From Symbiodinium sp. CCMP2592 (taxonomy: Eukaryota > Sar > Dinophyceae > Suessiales > Symbiodiniaceae), in contig CAJNDT010006138.1 of the NCBI GenBank assembly GCA_905221615.1, forward strand, positions 265,501 through 329,500: 64,000 bases of DNA, read 5' to 3'. Numbering within the stretch: position 1 is the first letter of the stretch; every line of letters starts with the position of its first letter. The notes below the pieces were generated by a model. The model did no database searches. It was not told the origin of the DNA and saw only the letters and a program-made list of their open reading frames with translations. Made by a program: the position numbers and the translations under genes. This document shows, in pieces, positions 61,001-64,000 of this stretch.

Positions 61001-61686
61001 TGGGGTTCTCAGGCTAAGGGACTTAGGCGTTTGGGGTTTAGGGTTCAGAGTTTCGGGTTAGGGTCTCGGAGTTAACTAACCAGTGGTTTTGGGGGTTCCC
61101 TTGGCTCTTTAGCTCCATATTTAGTAGGGATTATCATCATAACTGGCTCCTTAGCTCCTCCAACATCAATGGCTAGATTCCGGTTTAGGGGTCTATCAGG
61201 TTTAGGATTTAAGGTTTGTAGGGCTCGCCACGAACCTGAGCTATTTGGGCTCAGCGTTTAGAGTAAGTTTAGAGGGTTTGGGGTTCCCCAAGCGCCGGAA
61301 GTTTTCATGATTGGAACAGGCTTCTGGGTGGTGGGGGGGGGGTATTTAGCGGTGTTTCTTGCATACCTTAATCTACCAGAACCTACGTTTTTGTAGGGTC
61401 CCTATAAATCCCATATTAGGGTTTATAATAAGAACCGACAAAAAAGTAGGGTTTAGTATGGCTGGGTAGGGGCTAGAATGGGATACTTGTGGGTTCTAGG
61501 CTCTTCGGTTCTGGTTTTCGGTCCTTCCGACGGGAGTTGCGAAGCAGCAAACCCCAAAACCCCCAGAGCCCCTGAAGCCCTAGACTTCGCACCCTAAATC
61601 CCGAAGCTCCCCTAAACCCGCAATTCCAAAGCCCTCGAGCGCCTGACCAACTTCACGAGCACCTCCTCGACGTCCTGGGCGGATGC
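22248..61686 (-). CDS. ARMC2: ARMC2-like armadillo-repeat protein (at least 12 exons over ~39 kb)
   Basis: Armadillo-repeat protein of the ARMC2 family, which is linked to flagellar axoneme assembly. Frame-compatible minus exons: 61686-61643 (AQDVEEVLVKLV), 60771-60715 (LLANIAISPDAGATLAAS), 59657-59600 (AVVDPLLDMLGAKRISDSE), 58395-58321 (ELVLNVVAAVTNLLFYDVPS), 57146-57107 (LFRPLLLESYNVE), 56595-56555 (ALVETARALGNLS), 53016-52997 (HADARK, 20 nt), 51070-51030 (LRLDEILAILLDH), 25218-25176 (FYSCGALVNLAADP), 25052-24999 (ECTPRLTGSTPAVEKLGK), 24690-24637 (LLGDAPTDDPLLQLVAVK), 22304-22248 (VLTNLSLDTQATWSATDIE). Their order matches the family as I remember it. Short exons are missing between 58321 and 57146, and between 51030 and 25218 (expected to supply a DRDLV-like motif). 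The N-terminus lies right of 61686; the C-terminus may be the 21.8-20.8 kb exons. Confidence 0.82.
22660..22790 (+). CDS. Candidate exon of uncertain strand
   Basis: The plus frame reads QTAQVAQWVRGASSVNHTTA then LDDLLRDSIHIIL with a stop at 22789. The minus frame gives MKRLSPIVQLVQSAAG over the same bases. Both look plausible, and the segment lies inside the ARMC2 intron downstream of the HNH gene. No family recognised. Confidence 0.22.
22910..24398 (-). CDS. Zinc-ribbon protein with two degenerate HNH-like modules (467 aa, 2 exons)
   Basis: The longest open frame in the window. ATG 24398 was chosen; an ATG at 24326 is also possible. Exon 1 is 24398-23149; an 85-nt GT-AG intron leads to exon 2, 23063-22910, ending GLAAKTGHALN and TGA. 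Residues 112-134 form a Cys cluster (CRRC...CSLCTRC), likely a zinc ribbon. Two repeats follow at ~185-228 and ~330-374: GRC-x-YSxVP(M/L)Q, ~10 residues, SLERL(S/D)NSxGY, NCVL(V/I)A, EFN(S/T)SD, each followed by a QWSLxK tail. This is the layout of zinc-ribbon HNH endonucleases with the D-R-I-D-N-S-x-G-Y signature, but the usual metal-binding His is not evident, so catalysis is doubtful. It lies inside the ARMC2 intron 24636-22305, same strand. Similar proteins are, to my recollection, multicopy in dinoflagellates. Confidence 0.72.
25655..25745 (-). CDS. Candidate exon (CIFVGETAKAQLCMRQLAAS)
   Basis: The minus frame reads VHNCIFVGETAKAQLCMRQL and AASDREHLKTG with normal coding composition. 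It lies just upstream of ARMC2 exon 25218-25176. It may belong to ARMC2, although the motif does not match what I expect between LLDH and FYSCG, or to another gene. Confidence 0.3.
26498..26548. repeat. Interstitial CCCTAAA array
   Basis: About seven near-perfect CCCTAAA units, the plant/alga-type telomere repeat, in intronic position. Confidence 0.8.
26762..26907. repeat. ~72-bp tandem duplication
   Basis: ATTATGTTCCAAATCCTACT / ATTATGTTCAGAAACCTACT, each followed by ACATATTAG and a TTTC-ATTATCC block. Confidence 0.65.
26925..33359 (-). CDS. Cysteine-rich secreted-type protein gene (multi-exon) nested in ARMC2
   Basis: Two exons join exactly: 28511-28451 (CHRGFESQDEELYLGTCFKK) and 27919-27861 (CSILTNGVFPHRKAFATCCK), with donor AAAT|GCCC and acceptor GAG|GCTCC. 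The next donor, AAG|GCTCCG, is also GC. Further pieces, boundaries approximate: 33359-33301 (LHDSNPCADDEVLGFPG), 33235-33145 (CGGCYDSSVTYTTGTMTTG, RRCLNEH), 32541-32493 (IQEQFEGLCYSK), 27432-27345 (SCKYCVPKPEAGDEPVPVPH) and 27028-26925 (AQWCSKAFTEGGGFGDHDPN). The alternating YxGxCF-KC, LTNG-xP-R-CC and GGxGDHDPxTP motifs recall Cys-rich modules I have seen in Symbiodiniaceae proteins; function unknown, probably extracellular or lumenal. The whole set lies between ARMC2 exons 51030 and 25218 on the same strand. The number of genes represented is not certain. Confidence 0.5.
27025..27178. repeat. Interstitial TTTAGGG(G) array
   Basis: About 20 units alternating TTTAGGG and TTTAGGGG. It lies directly upstream (minus sense) of the exon at 27028-26925. 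Confidence 0.8.
28798..28848 (-). CDS. Candidate exon (LRSAFPGILHEGRACREYGA)
   Basis: After an AG on the minus strand (GCTCAG|CTCAGG) the frame reads LRSAFPGILHEGRACREYGA. It sits upstream of the Cys-rich exons, same strand, and may belong to that gene. Weak. Confidence 0.22.
28895..28948. repeat. Interstitial TTTAGGG array
   Basis: Six consecutive near-perfect TTTAGGG units. Confidence 0.78.
29064..29145. repeat. Dispersed repeat P, copy 1
   Basis: TGGCCCAAAACCCAAGGAAA, AGTTGAAACTTTCAGAATCG and AAGTTGAG in the same order as at 56903-56995. Confidence 0.6.
29276..29385. mobile_element. MITE family A, copy 4
   Basis: 15-bp perfect terminal inverted repeat, CCCCAGAGACTCCAA at 29276-29290 and its complement at 29371-29385; GGGATCCTA centre. 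Confidence 0.75.
29393..29521 (-). CDS. Candidate exon with hydrophobic segment
   Basis: The minus frame reads GEDTAAFLSAVLALRACQAW and continues ANPVALTVLRSEVVITSS. The Ala/Leu-rich core could be a signal peptide or membrane segment. It ends next to the inverted-repeat element at 29276-29385. No ATG assigned; unidentified. Confidence 0.3.
29777..29925 (-). CDS. Candidate exon, unidentified
   Basis: The minus frame encodes PAEAAEENSARANVNMPLVT then SVSVVAATSNEEPAATEDV and a TGA stop. The plus strand is also open here (SSVAAGSSFEVAATTETDVT). Low-complexity composition; weak. Confidence 0.2.
30670..30966 (+). CDS. Small basic ORF with true ATG, 98 aa, unidentified
   Basis: ATG at 30670 follows an AT-rich leader. 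The frame is rich in Lys/Gln/Pro (start MKKKRQRTTYAPQSNFVKKG), contains a C homopolymer at 30842-30856 that encodes prolines, and stops at 30966. Codon usage is A/T-leaning, unlike the spliced exons, which argues for repeat-derived or non-coding sequence. No family recognised. Confidence 0.25.
   Translation: MKKKRQRTTYAPQSNFVKKGPCLRPKQYLKEQKTQVHSELLPTATWTNKEVPSCPEKRPPPPSFPMINVRLEPQNEPMHHITGKPVLEGFNYLNGGKQ
31148..31330 (-). CDS. Candidate ORF fragment, unidentified
   Basis: The minus frame reads FNEEMPGPWYARYNAEPLSQ and continues to IRLKPSKIDRILAQHLEKG. Amino-acid composition is coding-like, but A/T-ending codons are frequent and no splice sites are obvious. It could be a remnant of a transposon-encoded protein or chance. 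Confidence 0.25.
   Translation of the reverse strand, partial: NRKSPFNEEMPGPWYARYNAEPLSQTTKQRASPEAPSIRLKPSKIDRILAQHLEKGRFRV
32249..32458. repeat. Minisatellite, ~43-bp unit, five copies
   Basis: Units of CCCTTAAAGGAACCCTATTG, CAGTTTTTAAAAGG, CCCCAAAT with small indels. Confidence 0.72.
32890..33055 (+). CDS. Candidate plus-strand exon, unidentified
   Basis: The plus frame reads GRDPGLGEVFMMASDLTRTL then EELGMMAATTPRTPRFMSRQ before a stop. The amphipathic pattern is convincing, but the minus strand (VVAAIMPSSSSVRVKSEAIM) is also open. It overlaps the span of the minus-strand Cys-rich gene. Confidence 0.28.
34550..34920 (-). CDS. Candidate N-terminal exon and following frame around MITE G1
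   Basis: An ATG at 34919 starts MTMMILGALVALVVPGLAC, which looks like a signal peptide or membrane anchor. It is cut by the inverted-repeat element 34771-34859. Beyond the element two frames remain open: DILQDLDLSDQAIQARREQR, and GASSVVRDLLGIAMLVIRS in another frame. If the element is excised at its CAT repeats, the reading continues ACM-RQDDSRNRSS. Unidentified; the splice structure is not resolved. Confidence 0.3.
34771..34859. mobile_element. MITE family G, copy 1 (perfect 25-bp TIR)
   Basis: GGGTGGTTGTCAAAATTAGG(GTCCC) at 34771-34795 with its perfect complement at 34834-34858. CAT occurs on both sides (34768-34770, 34860-34862). Inserted in a hydrophobic N-terminal ORF. Confidence 0.76.
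34974..35079. mobile_element. MITE family B, copy 4
   Basis: TATGGGAGTTTCCGAAAATA left and complement TTTTCGGAAACTCTCATA right; GGTAGGATCCTTACTATAAGG core. Confidence 0.74.
35425..35765. repeat. Complex repeat: GAAGCTCTGTGCCGGTGAGA in CCCTAAA spacers
   Basis: The 20-bp motif recurs at about 35425, 35578, 35666 and 35741 with one or two changes, separated by CCCCAAACCC/CCCTAAACC spacers of variable length. Confidence 0.65.
36241..36410. mobile_element. Inverted-repeat element, 170 bp
   Basis: CCCCGGGAGGAT at 36241-36252 and complement at 36399-36410, with GGGTTCCTTTAAGGGATCC and AAAGGGATCTACTTTGTGG inside. AGGATCATGGGATTAGTAGG recalls family C. Confidence 0.55.
36420..36837 (-). CDS. Candidate exons in two frames, unidentified
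   Basis: The 5' part (about 36837-36720) reads KLQAASPCLESQEIDRLKTR then LQYLETVGLAGE, coiled-coil-like. The 3' part (about 36716-36420), in another frame, reads VPPWFIKLFWAKTAYIQMLE and EAREAVRKELALNAVISALL. An intron or frameshift near 36720-36750 would join them. The longest plus-strand frame (36418-36936) is Arg/Ser-rich and looks like its shadow. Family not recognised. Confidence 0.38.
37064..37169. mobile_element. MITE family D-like, diverged
   Basis: AGTAACCTAGGAATAAAAAGG left, AGGGAATAAGGGCCTACTC and GGGTCCTAG right; a subfamily also seen at 52060-52139. Confidence 0.55.
37529..37637. mobile_element. MITE family A, copy 5
   Basis: CCAGGGACTCCAATATCCCT at the left, complement ATTGGAGTCTCTGG at the right, TTAGGGATCCGAC centre. 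Confidence 0.72.
38737..38790. repeat. (CA)27 microsatellite
   Basis: Uninterrupted CA dinucleotide run; all reading frames across it are low complexity. Confidence 0.95.
39785..39887. mobile_element. MITE family B, copy 5 (left end decayed)
   Basis: Right terminus GTTCGGAAACTCCCAT and the TAGTAGGATCCTTATTATAA core are intact; the left terminus is eroded. Confidence 0.6.
40258..40495 (-). CDS. Candidate exon, unidentified
   Basis: The minus strand is open for ~80 codons: PEWSQFQDLPNEHLPWQPAV then CRKVLDVLGSYHSCEILSSA, ending in a basic tail (PERRRSKNHCPR). A plus-strand alternative with a GT donor at 40368 (LFTALDKISQEW) also exists. Boundaries not resolved. Confidence 0.32.
40614..40738. 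mobile_element. MITE family C, copy 1
   Basis: Inverted repeat CTACTTGGAGGATCATGGGA ... AAGTCCCATGAGCCTCCAAG with further palindromic TTATAAGTGGGGTTA blocks inside. Confidence 0.72.
40977..41004. mobile_element. MITE family A, deletion derivative
   Basis: Only the two ends remain, fused: CCCAGAGAC then GGATGTTGGAGTCTCTGGG. The centre is missing, as expected for an internal deletion or footprint. Confidence 0.5.
41276..41379. mobile_element. Inverted-repeat element family K
   Basis: CTTACCTCTGGTTAGTAGGG ... CCCTACCAACCAAAGGTAAG, ~104 bp with AT-rich centre. A solo left end (CTTACCTCTGGTTACTAGGG) is at about 41078-41100. Confidence 0.65.
43415..43527. mobile_element. Inverted-repeat element family L (perfect 16-bp TIR)
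   Basis: TTACAGGTGGGTAGTT at 43415-43430 and its exact complement at 43512-43527; inner TCCCATAAG / CTTATGGGA arms. Confidence 0.72.
43567..43756 (-). CDS. C-terminal exon of unknown basic protein
   Basis: From a TAG|TGGACATG acceptor the minus strand reads LLNPLGMVRKGQNSDWQQML then KEKATEIFKQRKQRLGGRHF and stops TAG at 43567. Third positions are mostly G/C and charged residues dominate, as in real exons. It is bracketed by inverted-repeat elements at 43795-43922 and 43415-43527. Family not recognised. It sits in the large ARMC2 intron. Confidence 0.42.
43795..43922. mobile_element. Inverted-repeat element family I, copy 1
   Basis: TAATGTAAGGGCCCCTAGTA ... TTGAGGCCCCTACATTA with AACCCTA-containing centre. 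It abuts the candidate exon 43567-43756. Confidence 0.62.
44387..44498. mobile_element. MITE family F (pogo-like termini), copy 1
   Basis: Begins TA then CAGTAGACCCCAGAAAGTTG, with the complementary GTTCCAACTTTCCGGGATCC at the right end. Confidence 0.6.
45100..45372 (-). CDS. Long candidate exon (~88 aa), unidentified
   Basis: From an acceptor GACAG|GTCGAC the minus frame is open for ~90 codons: VGVLTYVRLEAHDADTLRIQ, ACIHLDSAYGEDPMLGMHHD, ESLEVWMRRYDTLPIL. An acidic, well-mixed composition makes this one of the more convincing unassigned exons. The donor is probably near 45100-45130. It lies in the ARMC2 intron 51029-25219, so it may be another nested gene. Confidence 0.42.
45514..45639. mobile_element. 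MITE family C, copy 2
   Basis: CTACTTAGCGGATCATGGGAC ends mirrored by GTCCCATGATCCTCCAAGTAG; inside ACTTAGTAACTAGGG / CTATAGTTACTAAGT. Confidence 0.74.
46056..46162. mobile_element. MITE family F (pogo-like termini), copy 2
   Basis: CAGTAAACTCCATAAAATTGG ... CCAACTTTTGGGCTTCTACTG, exactly flanked by TA on both sides. The start resembles Emigrant/Lemi-type pogo termini, and TA target duplications fit Tc1/mariner/pogo. Confidence 0.68.
46580..46680. mobile_element. Inverted-repeat element family M
   Basis: TACCTACAGTCTCCATTTCTG and CCAATGGAGACCATTGTAGGTA ends, AT-flanked, ~100 bp. Confidence 0.6.
48036..48114. mobile_element. MITE family B, copy 6 (left-truncated)
   Basis: Carries AATAGTAGGATCCTTATTAT, AAGGTACTCCTAATG and GTTCGGAAACTCAT. 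The left end begins inside the element. Confidence 0.58.
48262..48320. repeat. (TA)n(TG)n microsatellite
   Basis: TATATA run then GTGTGTGTGT and TATGTATA. Confidence 0.85.
49205..49390 (-). CDS. Candidate exon, unidentified
   Basis: The minus frame reads RLAILGLGTTDPKAAQLRRV, GRREAGRETSQNISGVIEQN and then stops. Moderate coding look, no family recognised; a second overlapping frame is also open. Confidence 0.22.
49484..49592. mobile_element. MITE family A, copy 6
   Basis: CCCAGAGATCCCAATACCC left terminus and complement GGGTATTGGGTTCTCTGGG right; TTAATTAAGG inner arm. Confidence 0.72.
50371..50515. mobile_element. MITE family C, degenerate copy
   Basis: CTTACTAAGTCCCCTGACCC and CAAGTCCCCTGATCCTCTAA match family C ends but in a rearranged, decayed form, with an internal TCCCTTTAAAGGGG palindrome. 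Confidence 0.4.
51129..51295. mobile_element. Element O with duplicated 5' flank, copy 1
   Basis: CTAACCAGTGGTTTTGGGGG ... CCCCCAATATCAATGGTTAG inverted repeat at 51196-51295. The preceding 67 bp (from CAGGCTAAGGGACTTAGGCG) are also shared with 61010-61176. Confidence 0.6.
51771..51893. mobile_element. MITE family D, copy 2
   Basis: Interior from GATACCCAGTAACCTAAGAA to ACTACCGGGCATCCTA is identical, base for base by eye, to the copy at 52851-52962. Confidence 0.75.
51953..52056. mobile_element. MITE family F, copy 3
   Basis: TA then CAGTAGAAGCCAGAAAGTTG, right side ATTCCAACGTTCTGGAGTTC; right terminus decayed. Confidence 0.55.
52060..52139. mobile_element. MITE family D-like, 3' fragment
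   Basis: AAGGGGCTTATAAGGGAACC, AAAGGGAATAAGGGCCTACT and GGGTCCTAG match the element at 37064-37169. Confidence 0.45.
52851..52962. mobile_element. MITE family D, copy 3 (youngest-looking)
   Basis: CTAGGATACC...GGCATCCTAG, flanked on both sides by TATA (ACTATA/TATACC). Interior identical to copy 2. Confidence 0.78.
53790..53915. repeat. Homopolymer hairpin G37-CGC-A23 ... T26-GGCG-C12
   Basis: G run 53790-53826, A run 53830-53852, a 21-nt spacer, T run 53874-53899 and C run 53904-53915. The two halves are inverted copies. Confidence 0.85.
54923..55327. repeat. 211-bp tandem duplication
   Basis: TGTGGAAGCTCATGCATACC begins at 54923 and 55134. Both copies contain GTATAAGTACATGTCTTTAT and GAGGAATATTATGTGATGTA, differing mainly in (TA)n length. 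Confidence 0.78.
56816..56906. mobile_element. Inverted-repeat element family I, copy 3 (decayed)
   Basis: ATAGGGGCCTTAACAATTAC and GTAAACCCCTACATC resemble family I ends. It directly precedes the dispersed repeat at 56903. Confidence 0.45.
56903..56995. repeat. Dispersed repeat P, copy 2
   Basis: Second copy of the 29064 repeat, with an added AAAAGTTG duplication near the 3' end. Confidence 0.6.
57180..57345. repeat. Degenerate TTTAGGG / TTTCGGGG array
   Basis: Alternating GGGTTTAGG and GGGGTTTCGG units over 165 bp. Confidence 0.7.
58402..58500. mobile_element. MITE family G, copy 2, at an ARMC2 splice acceptor
   Basis: GCGGGTAGTCAACATTAGGG ... TAATTTTGACAACCTCC, flanked by a 6-bp direct repeat CTGATG (58396-58401 and 58501-58506). 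Read on the minus strand, the left repeat is CATCAG and ends exactly at ARMC2 exon 58395-58321. Confidence 0.74.
59035..59175. repeat. Degenerate CCCTAAACC array
   Basis: CCCTAAGCCCTAAACCC variants, ~14 units. Confidence 0.7.
59270..59407. mobile_element. MITE family C, copy 3
   Basis: CTACTTGGAGGGTCGGGGG and CCCCGACCCTCCAAGTAG ends, long internal inverted arms (TAAGTACC / GGTACTTA). Confidence 0.7.
59444..59570. mobile_element. MITE family C, copy 4
   Basis: GCCTACTTAAAGGATCATGG left and complement CCATGATCCTCCAAGTAGGC right, ~127 bp, close to copy 3 and just 3' (minus sense) of ARMC2 exon 59657-59600. Confidence 0.74.
60506..60602. mobile_element. Element family E, copy 2 (joined to D)
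   Basis: CTATACTGAACTTAGAACCC ... TTTCTTAGGGATTATAC ... ACCCCTAAG, ~97 bp, directly continuous with a family D right half. Confidence 0.55.
60603..60691. mobile_element. MITE family D, 3' part fused to element E
   Basis: GGCCTCTCTTTTGGTATTGG to CTACTGGGCATCCTAG matches copies 2 and 3. The left terminus is replaced by family E sequence. Confidence 0.66.
60756..60983. repeat. 22-bp direct repeats flanking an insert at an ARMC2 exon start
   Basis: The 22 bp starting GATGTTCGCCAAGAGCCTGC occur identically at 60756-60777 and 60962-60983. The exon begins at 60771 inside the first copy. The 184 bp between contain GGGACCCTGAATAAG twice and an inverted repeat around 60890-60958. Confidence 0.7.
61010..61176. 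mobile_element. Element O with duplicated 5' flank, copy 2
   Basis: Same 167-bp unit as 51129-51295 with scattered differences. An extra left terminus (CTAACCAATGGTTTTGGGG) lies just upstream at about 60987. Confidence 0.6.
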
Positions 61687-61734
61687 CTGCGAGGCAGGCT
61701 TTGCGGCACAGGCTGCAGCTGAAATCCTACACCC

Positions 61735-62040
61735 TTGGGTTTAGCGCTTAGGGTTTCTAGGTCTAGGGTTTAGGCTTTTTACGGCTTAGGGCTTCGGGTT
61801 TTTAGGGCAGGGTTTTGAGGGCTTAGGGCTTAAAGTTTTCACGGCTTAGGGTCAAGGGTTTTTAGGGTGTAGGGTTTCAAAGCTTAGGGCTTTTTGGGCC
61901 TAGCGTTTAGGGTTTTGAGGGCTTAGGGCTTGGGGTTTTAGGGCTTAGGGCTTGGGGTTTGAGGGCTTAGGGTTAAGGGTTTTTTAGGGCTCAGGGGTTT
62001 TAGTGTTTGAGGTTTAGGGTTTAGGGTTTAGGGTTTAGGG
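61735..62040. repeat. Long TTTAGGGCTTAGGG array
   Basis: 300 bp of GGGTTTTTAGGGCTTAGGG variants ending in perfect TTTAGGG units. It directly precedes (plus sense) the degenerate family C-like sequence at 62040-62150. Confidence 0.72.
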
Positions 62041-62529
62041 AACTTAGTAACTCGGTCTATAAGCAGGGTAACCATCGGTCTTTATGTACTCATAACCCAA
62101 AGTAACGTACTTGTAATCCGACATACTAGGTCCCCTCTCGGTTCCGGGTCTAGGAAACCTCAATGCCTAGCTCGAAACCCTAGTTTCCTGAACTCTGAAA
62201 ACTCCAAACGGAACTCACTACCTCAGAGCCTCAAGTCTGTCTTTTCAACCCTAAGCCCTAACCTAAGCCCTAAACTCTAAACAATAAGACTGAACTCCAA
62301 CGGTTTACCGCTCTAAACTCTAAACCCGGAACACGAAGCCATAGTGGGCATGCCCTGTAGATCAGGGTTTAGGGTGGGCTCTCCAACACTAAACATGGGG
62401 GCCGTCTGTTAACCCCAAAACATGGGCACCCTGTAAGCCAGCCCCCAAAGCAGCAATGTCACGAGTGTAAGTGTAGGGAACCTTTGGGGGGGGGGGATGA
62501 AAACTCCACAGGACAGAACACCGAAGCCC

Positions 62530-62620
62530 TCAACGAAACCCTAAACCCTAAACCCTAAACCCTAAGCCTTAAACCCTAAACCTTAAGCCTTAAGCCTTAA
62601 ACCCTATGCCTGAAACCCTT
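62530..62620. repeat. CCCTAAA / CCTTAAG array
   Basis: CCCTAAACCCTAAACCC followed by AAGCCTTAAGCCTTAAACCC variants. Confidence 0.7.
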
Positions 62621-63049
62621 ACCTTCTTTTGCTCTGAAGCCGAAACCTTCGAAAGGAACAGCAAGGCAGGCAAACTGTCCAGTTGCATGGGACGATAAAA
62701 GACAGAAGACAGACCACAAAGGAACCTGCAAGTGAGCAAGACAGCCCAACAACAAAGCTAAAGACGGCGTTGAGCTGTTTTGCCGTCGCCACTCTTTACT
62801 TCATACGGCTGAGTGGAAAATCCGGACTGCGGCACCTTTGCGCCGCAGCGACAGAAGCCGCATGAACATGTGGTTCTGAGGCTTGCAGGTCACGGGCCCC
62901 CATGGCAAAACAGGAGTCTTGGTAATTGGAGTAGGGCTTTGGGGCATATTACAGTATAGCTATAAAACGGAGCCCACTCGAATAATTGTAGGTTTTGGTA
63001 GTCAAACTGTTCAGGCGTCTATGGTAGCTACACGGACGACAGATCAGAT

Positions 63050-63127
63050 GTCGGTGGTTGTCAAAACTATGGTCCCTTTTTCGGTCCCTATTATAATACG
63101 GCACCTATCAATTTTGACAAGTACCCA
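63050..63127. mobile_element. MITE family G, copy 3 (diverged)
   Basis: CGGTGGTTGTCAAAACTATG and TCAATTTTGACAAGTACCC ends, GCACC inner block as in copies 1 and 2. On the minus strand its right end begins GTACTTGTC, a possible GT donor after SKSW. Confidence 0.6.
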
Positions 63128-63237
63128 GGATTTGGAGCAGGCCCGGCCAAGCTGCCCTGTGCAACCCTCGTCGCTAGATGTGGACAGTTTTTTCTTTTGC
63201 CAAAGCCGGCCATTGCAAAACGGCGCGCTGATTTCTG

Positions 63238-63372
63238 TCACTTACTGCGCTTGTTGATGTCACCTACTAGTTCTTCTAGCAAAACAGGACGAAACTCAAC
63301 TATGATTGCCATGACTCTTGCCGTCATATCTACTGTTACCGGTATTTTAATCGCAAGGCTAACAACTTGACA
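63238..63372 (-). CDS. Candidate C-terminal exon, hydrophobic/helical
   Basis: The minus frame reads VVSLAIKIPVTVDMTARVMA then IIVEFRPVLLEELVGDINKR and stops TGA at 63238. It could be an exon of the ARMC2 N-terminal region or a separate gene. No family recognised. Confidence 0.28.
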   Translation of the reverse strand, partial: CQVVSLAIKIPVTVDMTARVMAIIVEFRPVLLEELVGDINKRSK

Positions 63373-63570
63373 GTTCATGCAGGAACTACCCTACGTCCTA
63401 AACCCTGAACCTTAAACCATGACTCGTCCCCTAAGCCGCCTAAACCGTTTCTGTGGACGTCCTTATCCACGTTCCAGAAGTCAGGCCGAGGACTTGAAAC
63501 TCCAAACCCTCGACATCTACGCTCTGCGCCGACCCTCAAATCCTACGCGGCCGGAACTGGAGACGAAAGG

Positions 63571-63683
63571 GTAATGTAGTGGCCTTAATAACTAAATGAG
63601 GTTTTTTCGGGGCTTCTTTTTATTATAGTTATAATATCATTCTCCCCAAACCCTATTCTAATTGTTAAGGCCGCTTCATTACT
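63571..63683. mobile_element. Inverted-repeat element family I, copy 2
   Basis: GTAATGTAGTGGCCTTAATAA ... TTGTTAAGGCCGCTTCATTAC. It ends about 10 bp before the plus-strand exon at 63693. Confidence 0.64.
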
Positions 63684-63692
63684 TCATGTTGG

Positions 63693-63812
63693 CCCTGTTG
63701 CAAAAACTGCCCACAGCCCGGTTCTGGAGTGCCCAAAGCATTCAACAGCAAAGACTGCCAGATCGGTTCCTACAACTGCAGCAACTACGACAACCAGAAC
63801 AACGCCATGTAG
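63693..63812 (+). CDS. Cys/Asn-rich C-terminal exon, plus strand
   Basis: The plus frame reads PCCKNCPQPGSGVPKAFNSK, DCQIGSYNCSNYDNQNNAM and a TAG stop at 63810. Nearly every codon ends in G or C (AAC, TGC, TAC, GAC, CAG), the strongest codon signal seen on the plus strand, and the minus strand is closed. Six cysteines suggest a secreted or metal-binding protein. It starts immediately after the inverted-repeat element 63571-63683. Family not recognised. Confidence 0.42.
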   Translation, partial: PCCKNCPQPGSGVPKAFNSKDCQIGSYNCSNYDNQNNAM

Positions 63813-64000
63813 TATAGGGTGCAGAGTTTAGGCTTTAGGGTTCAGGGTTGGAGTCTAGGGCTCCTTTACAGGTTCTATAAGGGCTCTAGAGAATATAGAC
63901 TTCGGGTATTCCAGAGTCAAGCAGTTGTGAAACAAAGGCAGACCTTGTCATGATGACGCCTGCAGCTCTTCATCGCCAGTGGCCTTTGCAATAGAGTTTC

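Overview
This window looks like nuclear DNA of a dinoflagellate, most likely from the Symbiodiniaceae or a close relative. No long conventional genes are visible. Coding sequence is broken into exons of about 20-150 nt inside long introns, and the introns are largely degenerate telomere-like TTTAGGG/CCCTAAA tracts and short inverted-repeat elements. By joining frame-compatible exons I rebuilt parts of several genes. In the 32 splice donors I could place, GC (18) and GA (8) outnumber GT (6), while every acceptor is AG, usually followed by G. That pattern is characteristic of dinoflagellates. A two-module HNH-like protein and a GDHDP-type cysteine-rich protein, as I remember them from Symbiodiniaceae gene sets, point the same way.

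Nearly all recognised genes are on the minus strand. Read 5' to 3' (right to left), an ARMC2-like armadillo-repeat gene runs from 61686 to at least 22248. A cysteine-rich secreted-type gene (about 33.4-26.9 kb) and an HNH-like gene (24398-22910) lie between its exons. Unassigned exons follow (21.8-20.8 kb), then an ankyrin-like exon carrying a 26-bp tandem duplication (18826-18624). A poly(A)-binding protein gene starts at 15237 and runs off the left edge. Between its exons 2 and 3 sits a complete-looking medium-chain dehydrogenase/reductase (MDR) gene (13555 to about 3929). That gene in turn holds an intronless three-TM protein gene (9241-8600) in its intron 7. The only well-supported plus-strand exon is at 63693-63812.

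The repeat fraction is dense: about 35 non-autonomous inverted-repeat elements (MITE-like, 70-170 bp) in at least ten families, including two identical copies that imply recent activity. One element sits directly at an ARMC2 splice acceptor, with a 6-bp flanking duplication that supplies the AG. This suggests introner-like behaviour. Other introns are flanked by 20-22-bp direct repeats of exon sequence. A block at 53.5-56.5 kb is AT-rich, lacks the telomere-like background, and carries a 211-bp tandem duplication and a homopolymer hairpin.

No rRNA, tRNA, CRISPR array, operon or bacterial-type regulatory signal was seen. Exon joins were inferred by eye from reading frame and remembered family similarity. 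Boundaries that rest on GA or GC donors can be ambiguous by a few bases.
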